The notes: a model not told the origin generated them from the sequence alone. A stretch of 64,000 nt of DNA from Shinisaurus crocodilurus (GCA_021292165.1 CM037880.1:136464564-136528563), one strand, 5' to 3'. Counted from the first letter of the stretch, positions 35,346 to 48,439 are shown. Numbers and translations: made by a program.

Positions 35346-35552
35346 CATTTGGTGCCCATAGGCACCGCTGTGCCCACAGTCACCTCCCTTGGTGCCCACG
35401 AGGCTCCCTGCCCTTCCTGATATTTTTAAAAAAACACCTGGGCAGCTGGAGTGCTGAGCCCCACCACAGCAGCTATTTAGTGAGAGTGCCCATGATACTC
35501 TCTCAAAATTCCAAATATGCCCACCAGCTAAAAAATATTGGAGGTGCTACTG
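35346..35552. mobile_element. Non-autonomous hAT element, shortened
   Basis: TGGTGCCCATAGGCACCGCT, then CCTTGGTGCCCACGAGGCTC, then CCAAATATGCCCACCAGC match the 26677/32395 family. Most of the middle is deleted and the ends are eroded. Confidence 0.7.
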
Positions 35553-36079
35553 TAGAGTACCTTGAACCTACTCCTTGAACCTATTCCACTGGAGCGGCAT
35601 GCTGTAGAAGAATCAATTTCAAAAACATTAATTTTCTATTAGAAAACAGGCTGGACAAAAGACTGGTGCTTAAATACTTAGTGGCAAGAAGAAGCACTCT
35701 CAATTCCCTCCCCATGCTCTAGTGAAGGGCAGTCCATAGGAGACTGGCACAAACTCTGCTCTGATGTTGCTCCTCTTCCTAGTGGATCAGCAACAAGTCC
35801 TGATGTACAGACTCGCCAGTGGAATGAAACCTTTGTGCTGCCTGCTTAAATGTTTGGTACAGCTTTCCCCTACAACACAGATTAAAACAACTACACATCT
35901 GCCCTGCAAAGGGGGCAACCATCCTAAACGTCTTTAAATGAGTATTTGCTGTGCCTCAATCTAATACAGAAGGCAAATAAAATGGTTAATGTTTTCAATT
36001 ACCTCTGCATCATTTTCTTAGCATTTCTTAGTATTTACCCACTATTTTGTCTCAGTGCTCAAAAGCACTTCACATACAT

Positions 36080-36527
36080 CAGGGGTGCACTACCGTTTTG
36101 GCCTGAGGGCCTTATCTGATGTTGGTGGAGACCCTGCAGGGCACATAATACCTACATACCATCCCCCATCCCAGCAACAAGATCACTGGGGGCGGGAACC
36201 AGGGCTAGGACAGAGGGGGTGGCTTTAACCTCATCCCCATCCCAGCGATCCGGCAGCAAGATCGCTGGGAGGGGGGGGGGGCTGCAGGGTTTCCCTAGCT
36301 AGTGCTTGCACTAGCACTAGCAAGGGAAATCCTGCCCTTATCTCCGATCAGTAATCAGAGATAAGAGCAAGTTTTCCCTTGACAGCCTAGCTAAGGAAAG
36401 TGTGCTTATCTTTGATCAGTGATCAGAAATGAAAGCCGGCTTTCCCTGGCTGGGAAAGTGGGCAGGGTCCCCATGGCTCTTCAGGCTGCAAGGGAAGTGG
36501 CCAAAGGCCACAGGTTGCGCACCCCTG
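36080..36527. mobile_element. Non-autonomous hAT element (CAGGGGTGC family)
   Basis: Ends CAGGGGTGCACTACCG and GGTTGCGCACCCCTG are inverted repeats. Flanks ACATACAT and GCATACAC agree at 6 of 8 positions. The inside repeats TTATCTYYGATCAGTRATCAGA in two tandem blocks (about 36338-36372 and 36406-36436) and GGGAAA text. Confidence 0.8.
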
Positions 36528-37570
36528 GCATACACAATTTAAGTAATCATTACAACAACCCTGCAAGATAGGCCAGTGTTATTATCCACAAAATAATGCT
36601 GCTGACATTATTTTCACTCTTGGATATCTGCACACAATGAATATACGGCACAACTTATAATACCCATGTTTGACTCCTGAGCAGTCTTTCCAACACCACT
36701 GTTTTCATCAGGGGATTGTCTAACGCTGTAGTATCTGAAATGGTCTTCAGTGGGGAACTTAGGTGCCAATTTAATTAGGAGCAAGATTCTATCATCTTCT
36801 AAGCCTGATTTACTACTCAGCAAGGACCTCAAAAGGTTTTTGCTTCATTATCTGTGCAAAGCTTATGATTTGTTCCAGTGTGCATAGCAACAAGACACAC
36901 TGCACATGTGGCATTACTCGAAAACCAAAACCAATGCATATGCTAGTTATGGGAGTGAGAGAATCATTGATAGCCTAGGTTTGGCATGCTCCTTGATTAA
37001 ATGCATATTTCAGCTGGCATCCTGCCATCAACCTTACTCCAAGCTGCATAGGAATGTTTTAACCACTAGGGGGCAAAATGTACCAAAATGTAGACACAGA
37101 AAAAAGAAGAGAAGACCACTTGTGTTTTTTTATATTACAAAAGCTGCATGCCATAATTTAATGTAACATACAGGGCCAAAGGAAACAGAGATGATGATGA
37201 CAGATGAAAGAAGGAAGGATATTCAGAGGCCTGATCAGAAATGCCACTGGCTGGTCCAGGATTTCCATATTGCTTTAGGCGCATTCCCCCATTCATGATG
37301 TTAGTACAGCATTCCCGTTCTGAACCCTGCATAACTTGTATCAGGAGTGGCCAGCTTTTGTATTATTGTAGGCCATCCTGTTTTCCAGACAGCCATTTGG
37401 GGGCTGGAAAGGTATTCTACCCTGCAAGTAAACCCCTTCATGAGTACTCAAAGCATTCTGCATAAAACTGGCATTACCTAGTAGTAAGGGATTTATAGTA
37501 ATGAAGCCATGCCAAGGGACCTTGCACAAAACCTCAGTGGACACACTGCATTAAAATTATTGATTTAAAA

Positions 37571-37698
37571 CGCAGGTGGGGAATGTCTGGCCCTCCAGAT
37601 ATTGTCAGACTGAAACACCCATCAGCCCCAGCCAGCATACCCATTGGTAGGTATAATGAGAGAGGTAGTCCAATAACATCTGGAGGTCCACATCCCTG
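37571..37698. mobile_element. hAT palindromic MITE
   Basis: CAGGTGGGGAATGTCTGGCC at the left and GGTCCACATCCCTG at the right, with the CCAGATATTGTCAGACTGAA core. Flanks ATTTAAAA and ATTTAAAG agree at 7 of 8 positions if two extra bases are included at the left end. Confidence 0.8.
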
Positions 37699-39558
37699 AT
37701 TTAAAGAAAGTATCCATTCCCTTTCTGTGTAAATATGAACTCAAATCAACTGCAAAAATAGCATAAAACCTACTTTAAAACACTTAGAATAAATAATGCT
37801 TTATTGAATGACTATCAATAAATTTGGCACCTCTGTTTTTCAAACTGTGAAAAGTTTTCTTTTCCTAAGGAGTAAATCTTGCAGGGGGGGGGGAGTTTTT
37901 CCATATTTTGATTAAAATTTGGTAGGTCTACCAGGGTGAGATAAAAATGCTTTGCAGTGCACATCAAGCCCATGGGCTGCCAATTGGCCATCCTTGGATT
38001 AAATGATGCCCATGCTGTTGTTTACAGAATCAATTACTTTTACAGGAAACAGCAGCAAATCAATAGCCCCTAATTAAACTGGGGCTCTTTTCCTAGCTTT
38101 CAACTTTCTTCAGCTTTTGTTTACCTATATCTTAAAAAGGATTACTCAATAGGAGAGAGTAACTGAGTTAACAACTATTTACCGGTACCTCAAAAACTGA
38201 TTGTATCAACAAGCCCTGAGAAGGGAAAGCATAGAACAAATGTGCAGAAAAGAGTTGACAGAAAAGGAAGTGGTACAGAAATGAGAAGAGAAAGTTGTTC
38301 AGAAGGTAAATTTAATTTAGACATGAGTTTCAAAGTGCCAAGCTTCCTGATTTCTGAAAAAAAGGGTTTAATAGACCATTTTTAGCAATTTCTACATCTT
38401 TCACACGTACTTCCCCCTCCCCCGCAATATGTGCAATTACAAATTGATTTCATTTTCCATAACTAGAATGGGCCCTTCCCTCGCTCCATTTCTAAGACTA
38501 TCATCAGGAAGAGAAAAGAAAACCCTTCAGGAAAGTGCTTTGCATTTCAAGTAATATGCAATTTTTATAGATTACATTATGTGTTGGGGCTGTGGTATAG
38601 CCATTTTAGTAAGCCACCTTTCCTCAGGCATCTAGCTTTCCTTCTTAACTTGATACAAGAAATAAAATCCTCAGTACGTGCTCTGTACTTTCAGCATATT
38701 TTCTGCAAGGAATTGGAAGGGGCCCCTCCATTTTAGGTCACTTTTTACACATTTAGGAAATGGCCCAGACTGCAGTGTAGTGAGAGTCAATGAGGATTTC
38801 ATTACTGACTTCTAGGAGACAGGAGCAAGATAGTTACAGTATTATCTCAGAGTAGCCCCCCTACTGACAATAACCAACATCTTTATAATGAGGTCCCCTA
38901 TACAAGCAGCTCTCTCTGATTATCTATGCCTTTTAAACCCAAGTCCTTTGGTTCCATTCCAAGTAAATCAAATTTGATGACACTAACGGTTCTCTCTCAT
39001 GAAATTACATTATTTGTATGTAAACTATACAGTGACAAGGACAATTACCTTCAGAGATTTGAATAAATAGTATGACTACATGTTTTGTTTAACAAGTCAA
39101 CCACTGCAAAAAGAGAGATAACCTTTTAGAAGACCCACAGAAAGCCTTAAAGGGACATAAACAGATCTGATGGGAACATTTTCACATCTAAGATAAATGT
39201 TTTTATAATAGATACGGTATCTCATTTTTTAATTGAAAAAAAATGTTATTATTAATAATCACACATGTAACAATGTTAAAAACCAACTTTGTTTTTGGTC
39301 TTTATCTTTTCTGTTTTCACATCTCTTTCAGACAGATCCAATTTCAGACAGTGGGGAAAGCAAGACTAAGAGAATGGTTTTCCTCAAAGCCATGCAATGA
39401 ACCCATGGATAAGCAGGAATATGAACCAACATCTGATAGGTCAACATCTTTACACACACTATCCACTGAACTACTCAGATGCTTCAGCATGTATGACATG
39501 GTTATTAGCCTTATAAGGCTACGTTCTGTTATATTATTGGAATTTAGGAGACTCTGAC

Positions 39559-39700
39559 CTTTTTCTTGCTGGCCCTTCTTCAAAATCTGAAGAACTAATA
39601 TCATTGCTAGTTGAGGACACTTGCGATGCATCGTCCTTCTCATTCTCTAGCTGTTCAGACCCCGGTCGTAATCCTTTAGATTGGCCATTACTAAGGAGTC
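39559..39700 (-). CDS. JARID2: JARID2 coding exon 3 (Ser/acidic linker)
   Basis: This 142-bp exon gives the last two bases of a Gly codon, 46 full codons and two bases of an Arg codon. The acceptor is TTAATTACAG and the donor AAAG|GTCAGA. The peptide begins [20 protein letters not shown], continues with [20 protein letters not shown] and ends GPARK. This matches the exon between the ubiquitin-interacting segment and the EED-binding segment of JARID2. It is rich in Ser and acidic residues and lacks predicted structure. Phases 1 in and 2 out fit the neighbouring exons exactly. Gly-Leu-Leu-Ser-Asn and Leu-Arg-Pro differ slightly from the mammalian text, which points to a non-mammalian vertebrate. 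Confidence 0.96.
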
Positions 39701-40053
39701 CTGTAATTAAGAAATACAAAATTGATGACTAAAAGCAACAAAATTGTGAAACAACAAGAGGACTTGCAAAAAAATTCATTCCAAAATATGTAAACGGCAC
39801 ACACAAGCACAAAAAGTAGTAGAGGCACCAAGAATCCTTTTCTATTGTGTTCAAACTAATAACTGTACAAAATGTAGCCTAAGTGAATAGTTCAAATAAT
39901 ACGCTTGGTGGACCCACTATTCTGCAGCATTTCACACACCTATCTCAGTAATCTTTTCCATACCCCTTAATCACCATATTCTATGGGGTGCAGGCTGAGA
40001 ATGTGTGCCTGCTTGAAGACTACTTATGAGTTAATGGCTAAGCTGAAATGTTA

Positions 40054-40290
40054 TTTCATAGAAATATTTTTAGGCCACCTTTGAAGGTACAACCCCCTGA
40101 AGGCGCTCTAGATAATAATACAATAATAAAAAAGCAAACATCTGTGAAATCAACAAACAACATCAATAACAAAAACATCCAGCCCAGAAAAATTATTATA
40201 GCTAAAAATCATCAACATAAAACACAACTCAAGAGAAAGCCACAGAAATCAAATGAGTCTTCAGAGCTTTCCTAAAGATTGGAAAGATCG
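40054..40290 (-). mobile_element. Possible LINE 3' tail
   Basis: On the plus strand AAATATTTTTAGGCCACCTT, then GGCGCTCTAGATAATAATAC, looks like the reverse complement of an L2/CR1-type 3' end with an A/T-rich tail. No coding motif remains. Confidence 0.4.
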
Positions 40291-41994
40291 GACCAGATGG
40301 ATCTTGGGAGGAACCAGATGTGATGGCAGGCAGGTACATTTCTTGTTCACCGCCTGTTCACATATACAGCAGGGCTGGACAGCATCATTTTAACATGAAA
40401 AGGAGCACACAGTGACGGGAGATGAACCACTCCCCCATCACCACCTGATCACCCCATGTTCTGGTATTTCAGTCATCTTTTTTCCCTCCAACATAAGTGG
40501 ACTAGGCTAAGGACAACAGTGCCTGAAATGACAGAGCATGGAAGAGATAAAGCAGCGAGAGTGGGTTCTCCTTTTCATGTTAAAATAAGACCTTCCCAAC
40601 ACCCACTTTATACATGAATGAGGCAGATAGGTGAATAAACAAATATGGCTTCCTCTATTGCATCTAGCTTAGCCCTTAGCTACTATACCATTCTCAGGTG
40701 CTGAGTTGGTCAGAAATCCTCCTCATGCTTTCAAGCTTCTCTCTGCATTATGAGAGCTTGACAGCTTTTCTTTTAACCCTCCTACATTTGAGATCATTTT
40801 AATATAATTCTCCACGCCTACCCTGACCTTTGCCATTTCATACTCCAGGAATTTTCATTCATAAAGGAGCAGATTATTCTGTATTGTTTCATTTCCTCAT
40901 CATAATTGTTGGGAATACTATAGGCAGTTAGACGCTAATTACAAGGACCAAAAGCAAATGAAACTTTGCATATCTAAGGTGTTGGGGAGGTAGATTACCT
41001 CAAACCTGGTAAAACTCACATTTCTGTTGATACAGAATTTAGAAGAAGAAGCTAACTTTTCAGTACTGTAGGGAGATTTTCATCCATACATCCAGGAGAT
41101 TTTTGTGCTGAAAATAGTGTACAGTGATGGTATTACAGGTCCCTAAAATTCTACATAGAGGGTTGGTGTTATTACAGGTAGTATTTCTTCGTGATTGTAC
41201 CCCCCCCCTTTTAAAATAAACTATCATTCTTAATAAAATGTCGTATTTTACATTAAACTGATGTTGTGAAACACATCTCTGGATTTTAAAAATAACTTAG
41301 TTGGGCCCATTCAGGATTAAAGACACAATTATCTTTTAGGATCAAGCCTTCAGTGTCTGTCTGTCTCTGTATGTGTGCGGTTTAACCAGCCTGTAAATAA
41401 CAAGCTCTTAAAAATAAAAAGGTCCTGACCATAAAACAAACCAGTTCAGTAGCAATCCTAACCATGGCATAAACAAAAGATTACCCTCATATACAGAAGA
41501 AATAACAGTAAGATTTGACTGAAGTCTTGCTTCTAGTAAATAGCAGTTAAATAACTGTTCACTAAACCACACTAAGACTATTAAACATCTATGGACACGT
41601 GGCAGAGATAGATATAAATAAGAATAATAAAAATCAGTAATATATTAAATGTTTAATAATTAACTAAGAATTTTTAAAAGATCTAATCTCCGTAGGAATT
41701 TCAATCAGATCTTGGAGAATAGCACCATAGTTCCAAAATACTCTTCAATATATGTTTTAAAAGACTGAATCGCCCAAGGTTCTCCCTTGCCACCTTCACT
41801 GTTAATTGTTCTTCCTTCTCCAGCTTTCCAGTTCCACCCATTGCCTACAAGATATCTGAAGCAGCAGCAGGAAACAGTGACAATGAACTCATACATACGA
41901 TCAAGCTATCATGGCAGGGATTGGTTGTCTGTATACGTACTAGGAGGGTTCACTCAAGCCCTCTCACACATTCAAAGAATGACCTGGTTGGCAC

Positions 41995-42203
41995 GATCAA
42001 AAAAGCCCACCATGGGTTGTTTAAGCCACGGTGAGCTGTGGTGTGTGCCAGCCGGCATTTTGCATATTCAACCCCTGACTGGGGGCTGCAGTTGTGTCCA
42101 AATCTGGCCACCATGGGTTATATAAAGGTTAAACAAATGCCAGTGCCAGTACATGCCAGGGTTCACCATGGCTTAAACAACCCCACAGTGGGCTGTTTTG
42201 TTC
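41995..42203. mobile_element. Palindromic MITE with CCATGG words
   Basis: Left GATCAAAAAAGCCCACCATG, then GGTTGTTTAAGCCACGGTGA, is an imperfect reverse complement of right TCACCATGGCTTAAACAACC, then CCACAGTGGGCTGTTTTGTTC. The arms run about 45-50 bp with a 110-base loop. No flanking duplication is evident. Confidence 0.7.
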
Positions 42204-42430
42204 AGCGAAGTGGCCCAAGGCGTGAGGGGTCCTCCTGAGAGCTACCATGCATAGCCCCAGCTCCACAATCAATATGCACACCAGCCATGCCCTCTGCCAG
42301 CTGTGTGTTGGCCAACCATGTAAAAGACCCCTATGTGCATGCCAACATGTCAGCTGCCAAACCCATGGCCAGTGGGGATGTGTGGTCTGTGAGTGAGGGA
42401 CTGGGGCTAGCTGGTGTGGCCTCACAACTA

Positions 42431-42780
42431 GCGATGCATCCAAGCCGAGTCGGCGCCTCCGAGTCGATTTTCGGGCTCGACGCCAACCCGACTCCATTTT
42501 CTGAGCAGCACAGCGCGCTGCTCGATCGGGCTGCTCCGGCCCGTCCGACGCTTCCGAGAGGCATCGGGACCCTGCGCAGGCGCAGAACACGCCACAGGGG
42601 TCCAGCGCACCTGCACAGGGTTCCGTCGCGTCATTTCTGGTCCCGGAAGTGACGCGACGGGACGGATCAGGTCGCGCAGGCAGCTCGCAGTGGAGTGGGC
42701 GAGCCGCCCCGAAGAAAAGGTAAGGCCTTGCCGGGTGTGAGCGGGGCCAATTTCGGCCTCGTTCTGCCCCGGCAAGGCTC
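42431..42780. other. CpG-dense island-like block of unknown origin
   Basis: This block of about 350 bp is much richer in CG dinucleotides than the flanks. It contains GAGTCGGCGCC text, an inverted repeat of CCGTCGCGTC (42623-42660) whose right arm includes CCGGAAGTGACGCGA (an ETS-like plus CRE-like word), and a second hairpin (GCCTTGCCGGG at 42725-42735 with CCCGGCAAGGC at 42768-42778). It may be a GC-rich transposon fragment or an intronic CpG island. No promoter can be claimed. Confidence 0.5.
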
Positions 42781-44038
42781 GATTGTCAATCCCTTCTCAC
42801 AACCCTCTCATGCTTTAAGTGAAGGGCATGAGGAGGTTACCTCCCAACAGTCAAATGGCAGGGTGGATTTACCACAGATCTGCAATGTGTGGTAAAAAGT
42901 GGGAGACTGCAGCAAAATGGCCATCTATATCCACCCAAAGTGATACCTTCAATGATGCAATTTAGGCTCCCACAATCACAGTGAGCACAATTCAGCTCTT
43001 ATATTCAAACCAGCAACCTCAAGTGACTGTTTCTTGTTATATTCCTGTGCCTCTCTACTGGACTTCTCTAGTGTATGGAACACTGAAGAAGCATTGTTAG
43101 CACATGGTATATGTGAAGGACTGCTGCTTACGCCAGCCCTACTAGGTAGGCCACAGTACCAATTTACACAGGGACTGCCGCCCACCTTCCTGGTTCCCTT
43201 ACACCAACTTGGTGTAGCAGCCCAGCCTTACAGATAAAGGAACACACACAATGGTTAAGATGGAGACTTTATTAAACAAAAATTAAAGATTAAGCAGTGT
43301 AGGGTCTCCAATGGTCCAATACATATAAAAATAATCCCTTATAAGAAAGGGCTAAAAAGAGGGTAGGGAAAAGGGGTGAGGCGGGTTGTTGTGAGGGAAA
43401 GGGAATGGGAATAAAAAGGGTCTCTAAAAGATTATCTAAAACAAACCCAAAAGTCTGCAAAGAACTGCTTGAGCCAAACCACACCTAGCTTCCCCAGCTA
43501 TCCTGAAATCTCAGCATACTTGCCCATGATGGAACTCCCGCAGCATTCAGCCCCGAGAACAAAGAACCCTCCTGACCAGACTCTTTTATCTAAAACTGGG
43601 GCTCCTTTCCCGCCCAATCTCCACCAATTCCATCATCCTGCTAGGCAGAATTTTCTCGCCTGATTCATGAAGGAGGGTCCCCCACCCTTTCTCAGCTGCG
43701 GGTACTTTCGTATGACTTCATCCCAGTTAGCTCTGGCCTTGGTGCTACAGCTCTGCAGATAACCTGTTGTCTCTCAGCTGCCATTAATCTACCAGATACT
43801 TCCCACTCTAGCTCCAAGGACATTGGCACATTCCATTCAAGAAAGGGTAAGAAAACAAGGGTGAAGAGAAAGGTAGAAGCAAGAGAGGGAGGGGGAAGGG
43901 AAGAAGAAAACCAGACGGCCCAAATTAGCCCAACCGCCGTCATGCCTCTTCTTCACAGTATATACTAAGTAAAATCTTTAATACTTTACCACCTTTTGCA
44001 GCTACTGTGAGCTCCCTTGGGGAGGAGACAGTATAACA

Positions 44039-44230
44039 ATAAGAACATACAAAGAGCCATGCTGGATCAGACCAAAGGCCTACCTAGTCCAGCATCCTCT
44101 TTGCCACAACCAATTGCTTATAGGGAGCCCACAGGCAGGGCAATAGCCCTCTCTTGCTGTGGTTCCCTAGCAACTGCAGCTGAACTCTTGTCCACGATGT
44201 GTTGTGCTGCCATCCTGTCAATCAAGGTGG
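44039..44230 (+). repeat. Interspersed repeat, class uncertain
   Basis: AAGAACATACAAAGAGCCAT, then GCTGGATCAGACCAAAGGCC, then AGTCCAGCATCCTCTTTGCC is a text I recognise as a common reptile interspersed repeat; a related fragment lies at 55069. I cannot assign its class with confidence. Confidence 0.6.
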
Positions 44231-44411
44231 TTAGGTTTCTATTGAAAGAGGCAGCATCAAAGATGTAGGTCTGCATGCTTTAGGTAACCGCAGCACAAGT
44301 CCAGTATATGCACCAGGCGTATCAATGGGATTACCACTATAAGGACACATGTACAGCCAGACTGGCATTAAGCTGGCTGAAGCTCTCTCTAGCATTTCCT
44401 TCACAAGCAAC

Positions 44412-44945
44412 CAGGAACGGTGCAGGGCTGTTTGGCGCCCTAGGCCAAATTATATTTAGCGCCCCCCCTCTCGTGCCGTGGGGGGAGCTCCGGAGCAAAG
44501 CAGCCCTGCTCTACAACCCCCCCCCGCGCCGCCGCCACCACCGCCACCACCACCACCTACCTCCCCCCCCCAATGCTGGCTGCTGCCGCCGCCGCCTCTT
44601 CCTCCTCCGACGCCACGGGACCCCCACACTTTTTTTTTTTTTTTGCCGGGGAAACCAGGGCAACAGGGCTGTTTAAGCCCTGTTGCCCTGGTTCCTCCCG
44701 TCAAAACAACGCCGGCGGAGCTCCGGAAACGACGCGAAGGTAGGTAGGTGGCGTGCGGGCGTGCGGGCGCGCGAGTGGGGGAGGGAGGTGCGGCGGCGGC
44801 GGGCACACGCACGGGGAGGCGCAGCGGCGGCAGCAGGTGGGGCAGGAGCGCGCCAGCGGCGAGGAAGGAGCGCAGCGTTCGCGCCCTCTTCCACCACGCG
44901 CCCTAGGCAGCCGCCTGGGTCTGCCTAGCGGTAGCGCCGGCCCTG
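44412..44945 (-). mobile_element. GC-rich hAT element, copy 2, exact 8-bp TSD
   Basis: The 534-bp element begins CAGGAACGGTGCAGGGCTG and ends GCGGTAGCGCCGGCCCTG. It is flanked by CAAGCAAC at 44404-44411 and 44946-44953. Its right end matches the left end of copy 1 (33167), so it lies in the opposite direction. It contains the same 18-bp-arm hairpin, here perfect (44653-44670 with 44676-44693). No protein motif is seen in the long GC-driven frames. Confidence 0.93.
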
Positions 44946-47837
44946 CAAGCAACCTTCAGTTTTCAACCCACAACTTGGTGCAAGTATATTTCAGGGTTTT
45001 GCTAAGTAAGTACCAGATACTCCCCACTCTAGCTCACAGGCTGGAGTGTAAACTGAACATCCCGTCAGTGTAAACAGATCCAAAACTGGATCTGTACCCA
45101 CCAAAAAAAGATGGGGTGGGGGGTGGGGGGAAGGATGGGGGCATCACTTCCAAGTAATACAGTGCCGCTTATAAATTCTGAGTAAGCACAGAAAGCACCG
45201 TTTCTTATTCAAGGCAAAATATTTTAGTCTAAGAAGCAATGTGAATCAAGGGCTCCACCCAACCACTTTCCTTTCTCTCAAAAGCCCCATTCAGGGTTCT
45301 TCTCCTCAAAAAGCCCTATGCAGGTGTCCTCGTCGTTAGAGTCATCGCAATCCACGCACTGGAGGACAAACACCTGCAGTTGGGAGCCTGCTGTATCTGT
45401 CTAGGCTCCCCATGTGAACTATGCTGGGCAGCAGGGCCGGCGACGGGGGGCACAGTGGAAGGGGTGGAGTGAGGTAGTTCATACCCACTCTTTCTTCACA
45501 CGATTCCAGTAGTGTGAGGAGAAGAAAGCCTGTATAGGGTTTCAGTCTACTTAAAGTCATTCATTTTAGATGCCATTACAGTAGAGTTCTTTTTGAATCA
45601 AAGCCCATGCATACTGGCTACAATGTCTGTGTTTTATTTTTTTAAACCCACTAAAAAAATCTCTTCTAAAAACAGAAGCATAAATTTCCCTGTTGAGGAA
45701 AATAAAGGAAGATTGATACCCTGAGCTGGATGTCTCTGCCCCAGCAAGGAGTTGCAAAGCAAAAATAACATAAACAATTATGCACATATCACTGTTTTGA
45801 TTTGTCCCCACTAATCAGACTATGAGGTGGATTCAAAACACAAATAAATCAAATTACCATATTCAAAGTCTTTCTCCCTTTCATTAACACTTCTCTTGCT
45901 GAACATTTTTTTTAAATGACATCATAACCACAAAGATTTTCACTGCAGCCCATTATACCAAACTCTTTTCATGGAACAGAACAATATTTAGAAATAACTT
46001 CAGTGATCCTGAAAAGTTATTTCCGTCTTGTTGGTGATATCCAATATATAAATTTGACATGAACTTCTTATTATTTCCTTTTTCATTTCGGTTTTTATTG
46101 CTGATTAAATTTACAGTTAGCAAACTCCAGGGAAGTCTAAATCAAGCACATAATTTGAGACCCTCTAGTTATTTAGGTAACCATTATGACAGAATTGCAC
46201 TTTTTTTTTTTCAAGAGTAATATTTGTTCTGGAGAAGCGCCATGCTGAAAAGCCAGCCATATGAAGAAAAGAGTCCTGTTGGCTGTCAATTCACTTGTGC
46301 TTGGAAAACAATTCTCTCCCTGCTCCAAATTCATACTCTCAATACATTCACTTAAAAACAGCTGAAGTTGCATTTCCCTCCTCAAAAAAATGAACTATTA
46401 TCATTACTATGGTTTTTTTGTTTATTTGTTTGTTTGTTTTTTGTTCTAGGGCTTCCTTGGTTTAAGTGAGACCCAAATGGTACCAAGGCATTAAAAAATG
46501 CCATACTTTTTTCGCTGTGATATTGCCACAGGCAACACAGACTTCTCATTTACTGCTTTGTCTCCAGAGGAACTTTGTAACCCGAATCCCTCAGCACTGC
46601 CTAACCATAATTTAATTAACATTGTGTCTGTAGAATAGGACTGCGCACCAAGCATCTGTTTTTATTATTTCCTCAGACCATCCAAGCCTGAAAGAGGGTG
46701 CTGCATAACTCAAAAAAGCTTGCTTCCAATATAATAAAAGATTATTTCTGGTCATATAAGGTGTATTGCCTCACTTGTTCTGTATTTGTTAACCTTGTTA
46801 TTTACATTCAGGTTATCGGTAAATTGTACTCCCTGCAAAAGTCTACAGGAGAGTTTTTCATTTTCTGAAAGGAGCCGAGGCAGAACAGCCATTAACAAAA
46901 CAAGGGAAAAGGGAAGGAAGCCTGAACAACTAGCCCCCTCGTCTTCACATCCATATGTAGGGCTTACCAGAAAAGCACACGTAAGAACAACAGCTATTTC
47001 AAGGGGCAAAAGTGTCCCACCCAGCCACCAAGGTCATGAAGGTCTAATAAAGCACTTCCATACAGTTGTGCGGTGAAGAGAACCCTATCACATGTGAGTC
47101 TTCACCTCATTTTCTCCACATATTATTCTACAAATAAAAATAATGCTCACACCTACGGTAATCAAATTGAGATTTGACTCTTTGATCTTGAGTTCAGTTT
47201 ATTTTATTCCTAAAATTCTATCCCACCTTTCTCTCCAGAAGGAGATTCATGCCGGCTATCATAAATAGCCTAAAATTAGTAATAACCAGTATCAAAATTC
47301 AAAACTCTGATTAAATCATATCCCTGCTTAAATAGGGATGGCCAGCTCAGCCTATATCTGGTCTGTGTTGGTTTTGCATGTGTTCAAGCGTACATCCATT
47401 CCATCCTGTTTTCTGCAATTTTTTACACGTTTCCCCTAAAAGTGCATTTTGGTACGCATTTCATACACACGTTTTGAGCAGAGACCTACATTTCAAAATT
47501 CAGAGAAGTGTGCAATTCAAAGGATAACTGCATTCTGATCTGTATATTAGTCTGAGAAGTATGAATTAGGTCAGTTCGCTTAAAAATGACAGATGAATGA
47601 AATTCCCCAGCATCCCTACTAAGACAATTGGGCCTTCACCATCCCTCCTAAGGGGATACGGGATAGAGCTCCTATGGGCCTCTCCAGGAGGGAAGTGCTA
47701 TGACTGGGTTATCAAATCCTGAGGAAAAGAGGGCTTCTGAGTTCGAACAGCTCCATGGACATGGATAAATCAAGTATGTGTAGCCTGTTCCATCACAGAG
47801 CTGGTGTAGTGACACACACAGCCACATGTGATGAAAC

Positions 47838-48439
47838 CAGGGATGGGGACTCGGACTCCAGGACTCGACTCATGAGTCGGACTGAGTCCCCCCTCTGACT
47901 CGAGTCCCACTCGAGTCCCAATATTTTTTAATGGGACTCGAGACTTGACTCGGGACTAAAGACCAAGGACTCTTCAACATCCCTGGGCTGTGCCAGAAGG
48001 AGTGGAGAGAAGTGCGATTGCCGGCAAAGATTTTATTTTTTTAAATCATTTTCCTAAAATGCAACCTTTCAGACATTTTGGGTTTGTCTGCTTCTGCCTG
48101 CCTGCTTTGGGGTTCCCTGCCTCCTCTGCCTGCCTGGTTATTTTGGGTTTGTCTGTCTGGTCTGTTCTTGTCAAAATCAGTTGCAGAGTTTTGAAATAAA
48201 AAGGCACACTTGTGCCTAGAATTTATTTAAGCCACACATCTGCAGTAGCCTTATTTTGTTGGGAAAAACCCCCATTGATTTTAATAGGGACTCGTGGAGT
48301 CAGCTTTGGGAGTGACTCGTGACTCGTGACTCATGAGTCACCATTTTGGACCAAGGACTAGGACTCGGACTCGAGACTCAGGTCCAAAGACTCGTGACTC
48401 GACTCTTGACTCGAGACCAAGGACTCTTCAACATCCCTA
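47838..48439 (+). mobile_element. hAT element, inverted relative of 23883
   Basis: Begins CAGGGATGGGGACTCGGACT and ends GGACTCTTCAACATCCCTA. Between them are CGAGTC-rich ends, the internal CATCCCTGGGCTGTGCCAG junction, and text shared with 23883-24875 in reverse (TGCCTAGAATTTATTTAAGC). It lacks the transposase segment. The flank GATGAAAC is not repeated exactly on the right, so no target duplication is preserved. Confidence 0.85.

Noticed and set aside
42129..42590. 153-codon minus-strand frame overlapping the CpG-dense block
   Set aside because: It runs across a palindromic MITE and the GC-rich block, whose origins differ, and has no protein motif.
44308..44676. 122-codon plus-strand frame near GC-rich hAT copy 2
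   Set aside because: Its second half is low-complexity His/Pro text derived from the transposon; no protein features.
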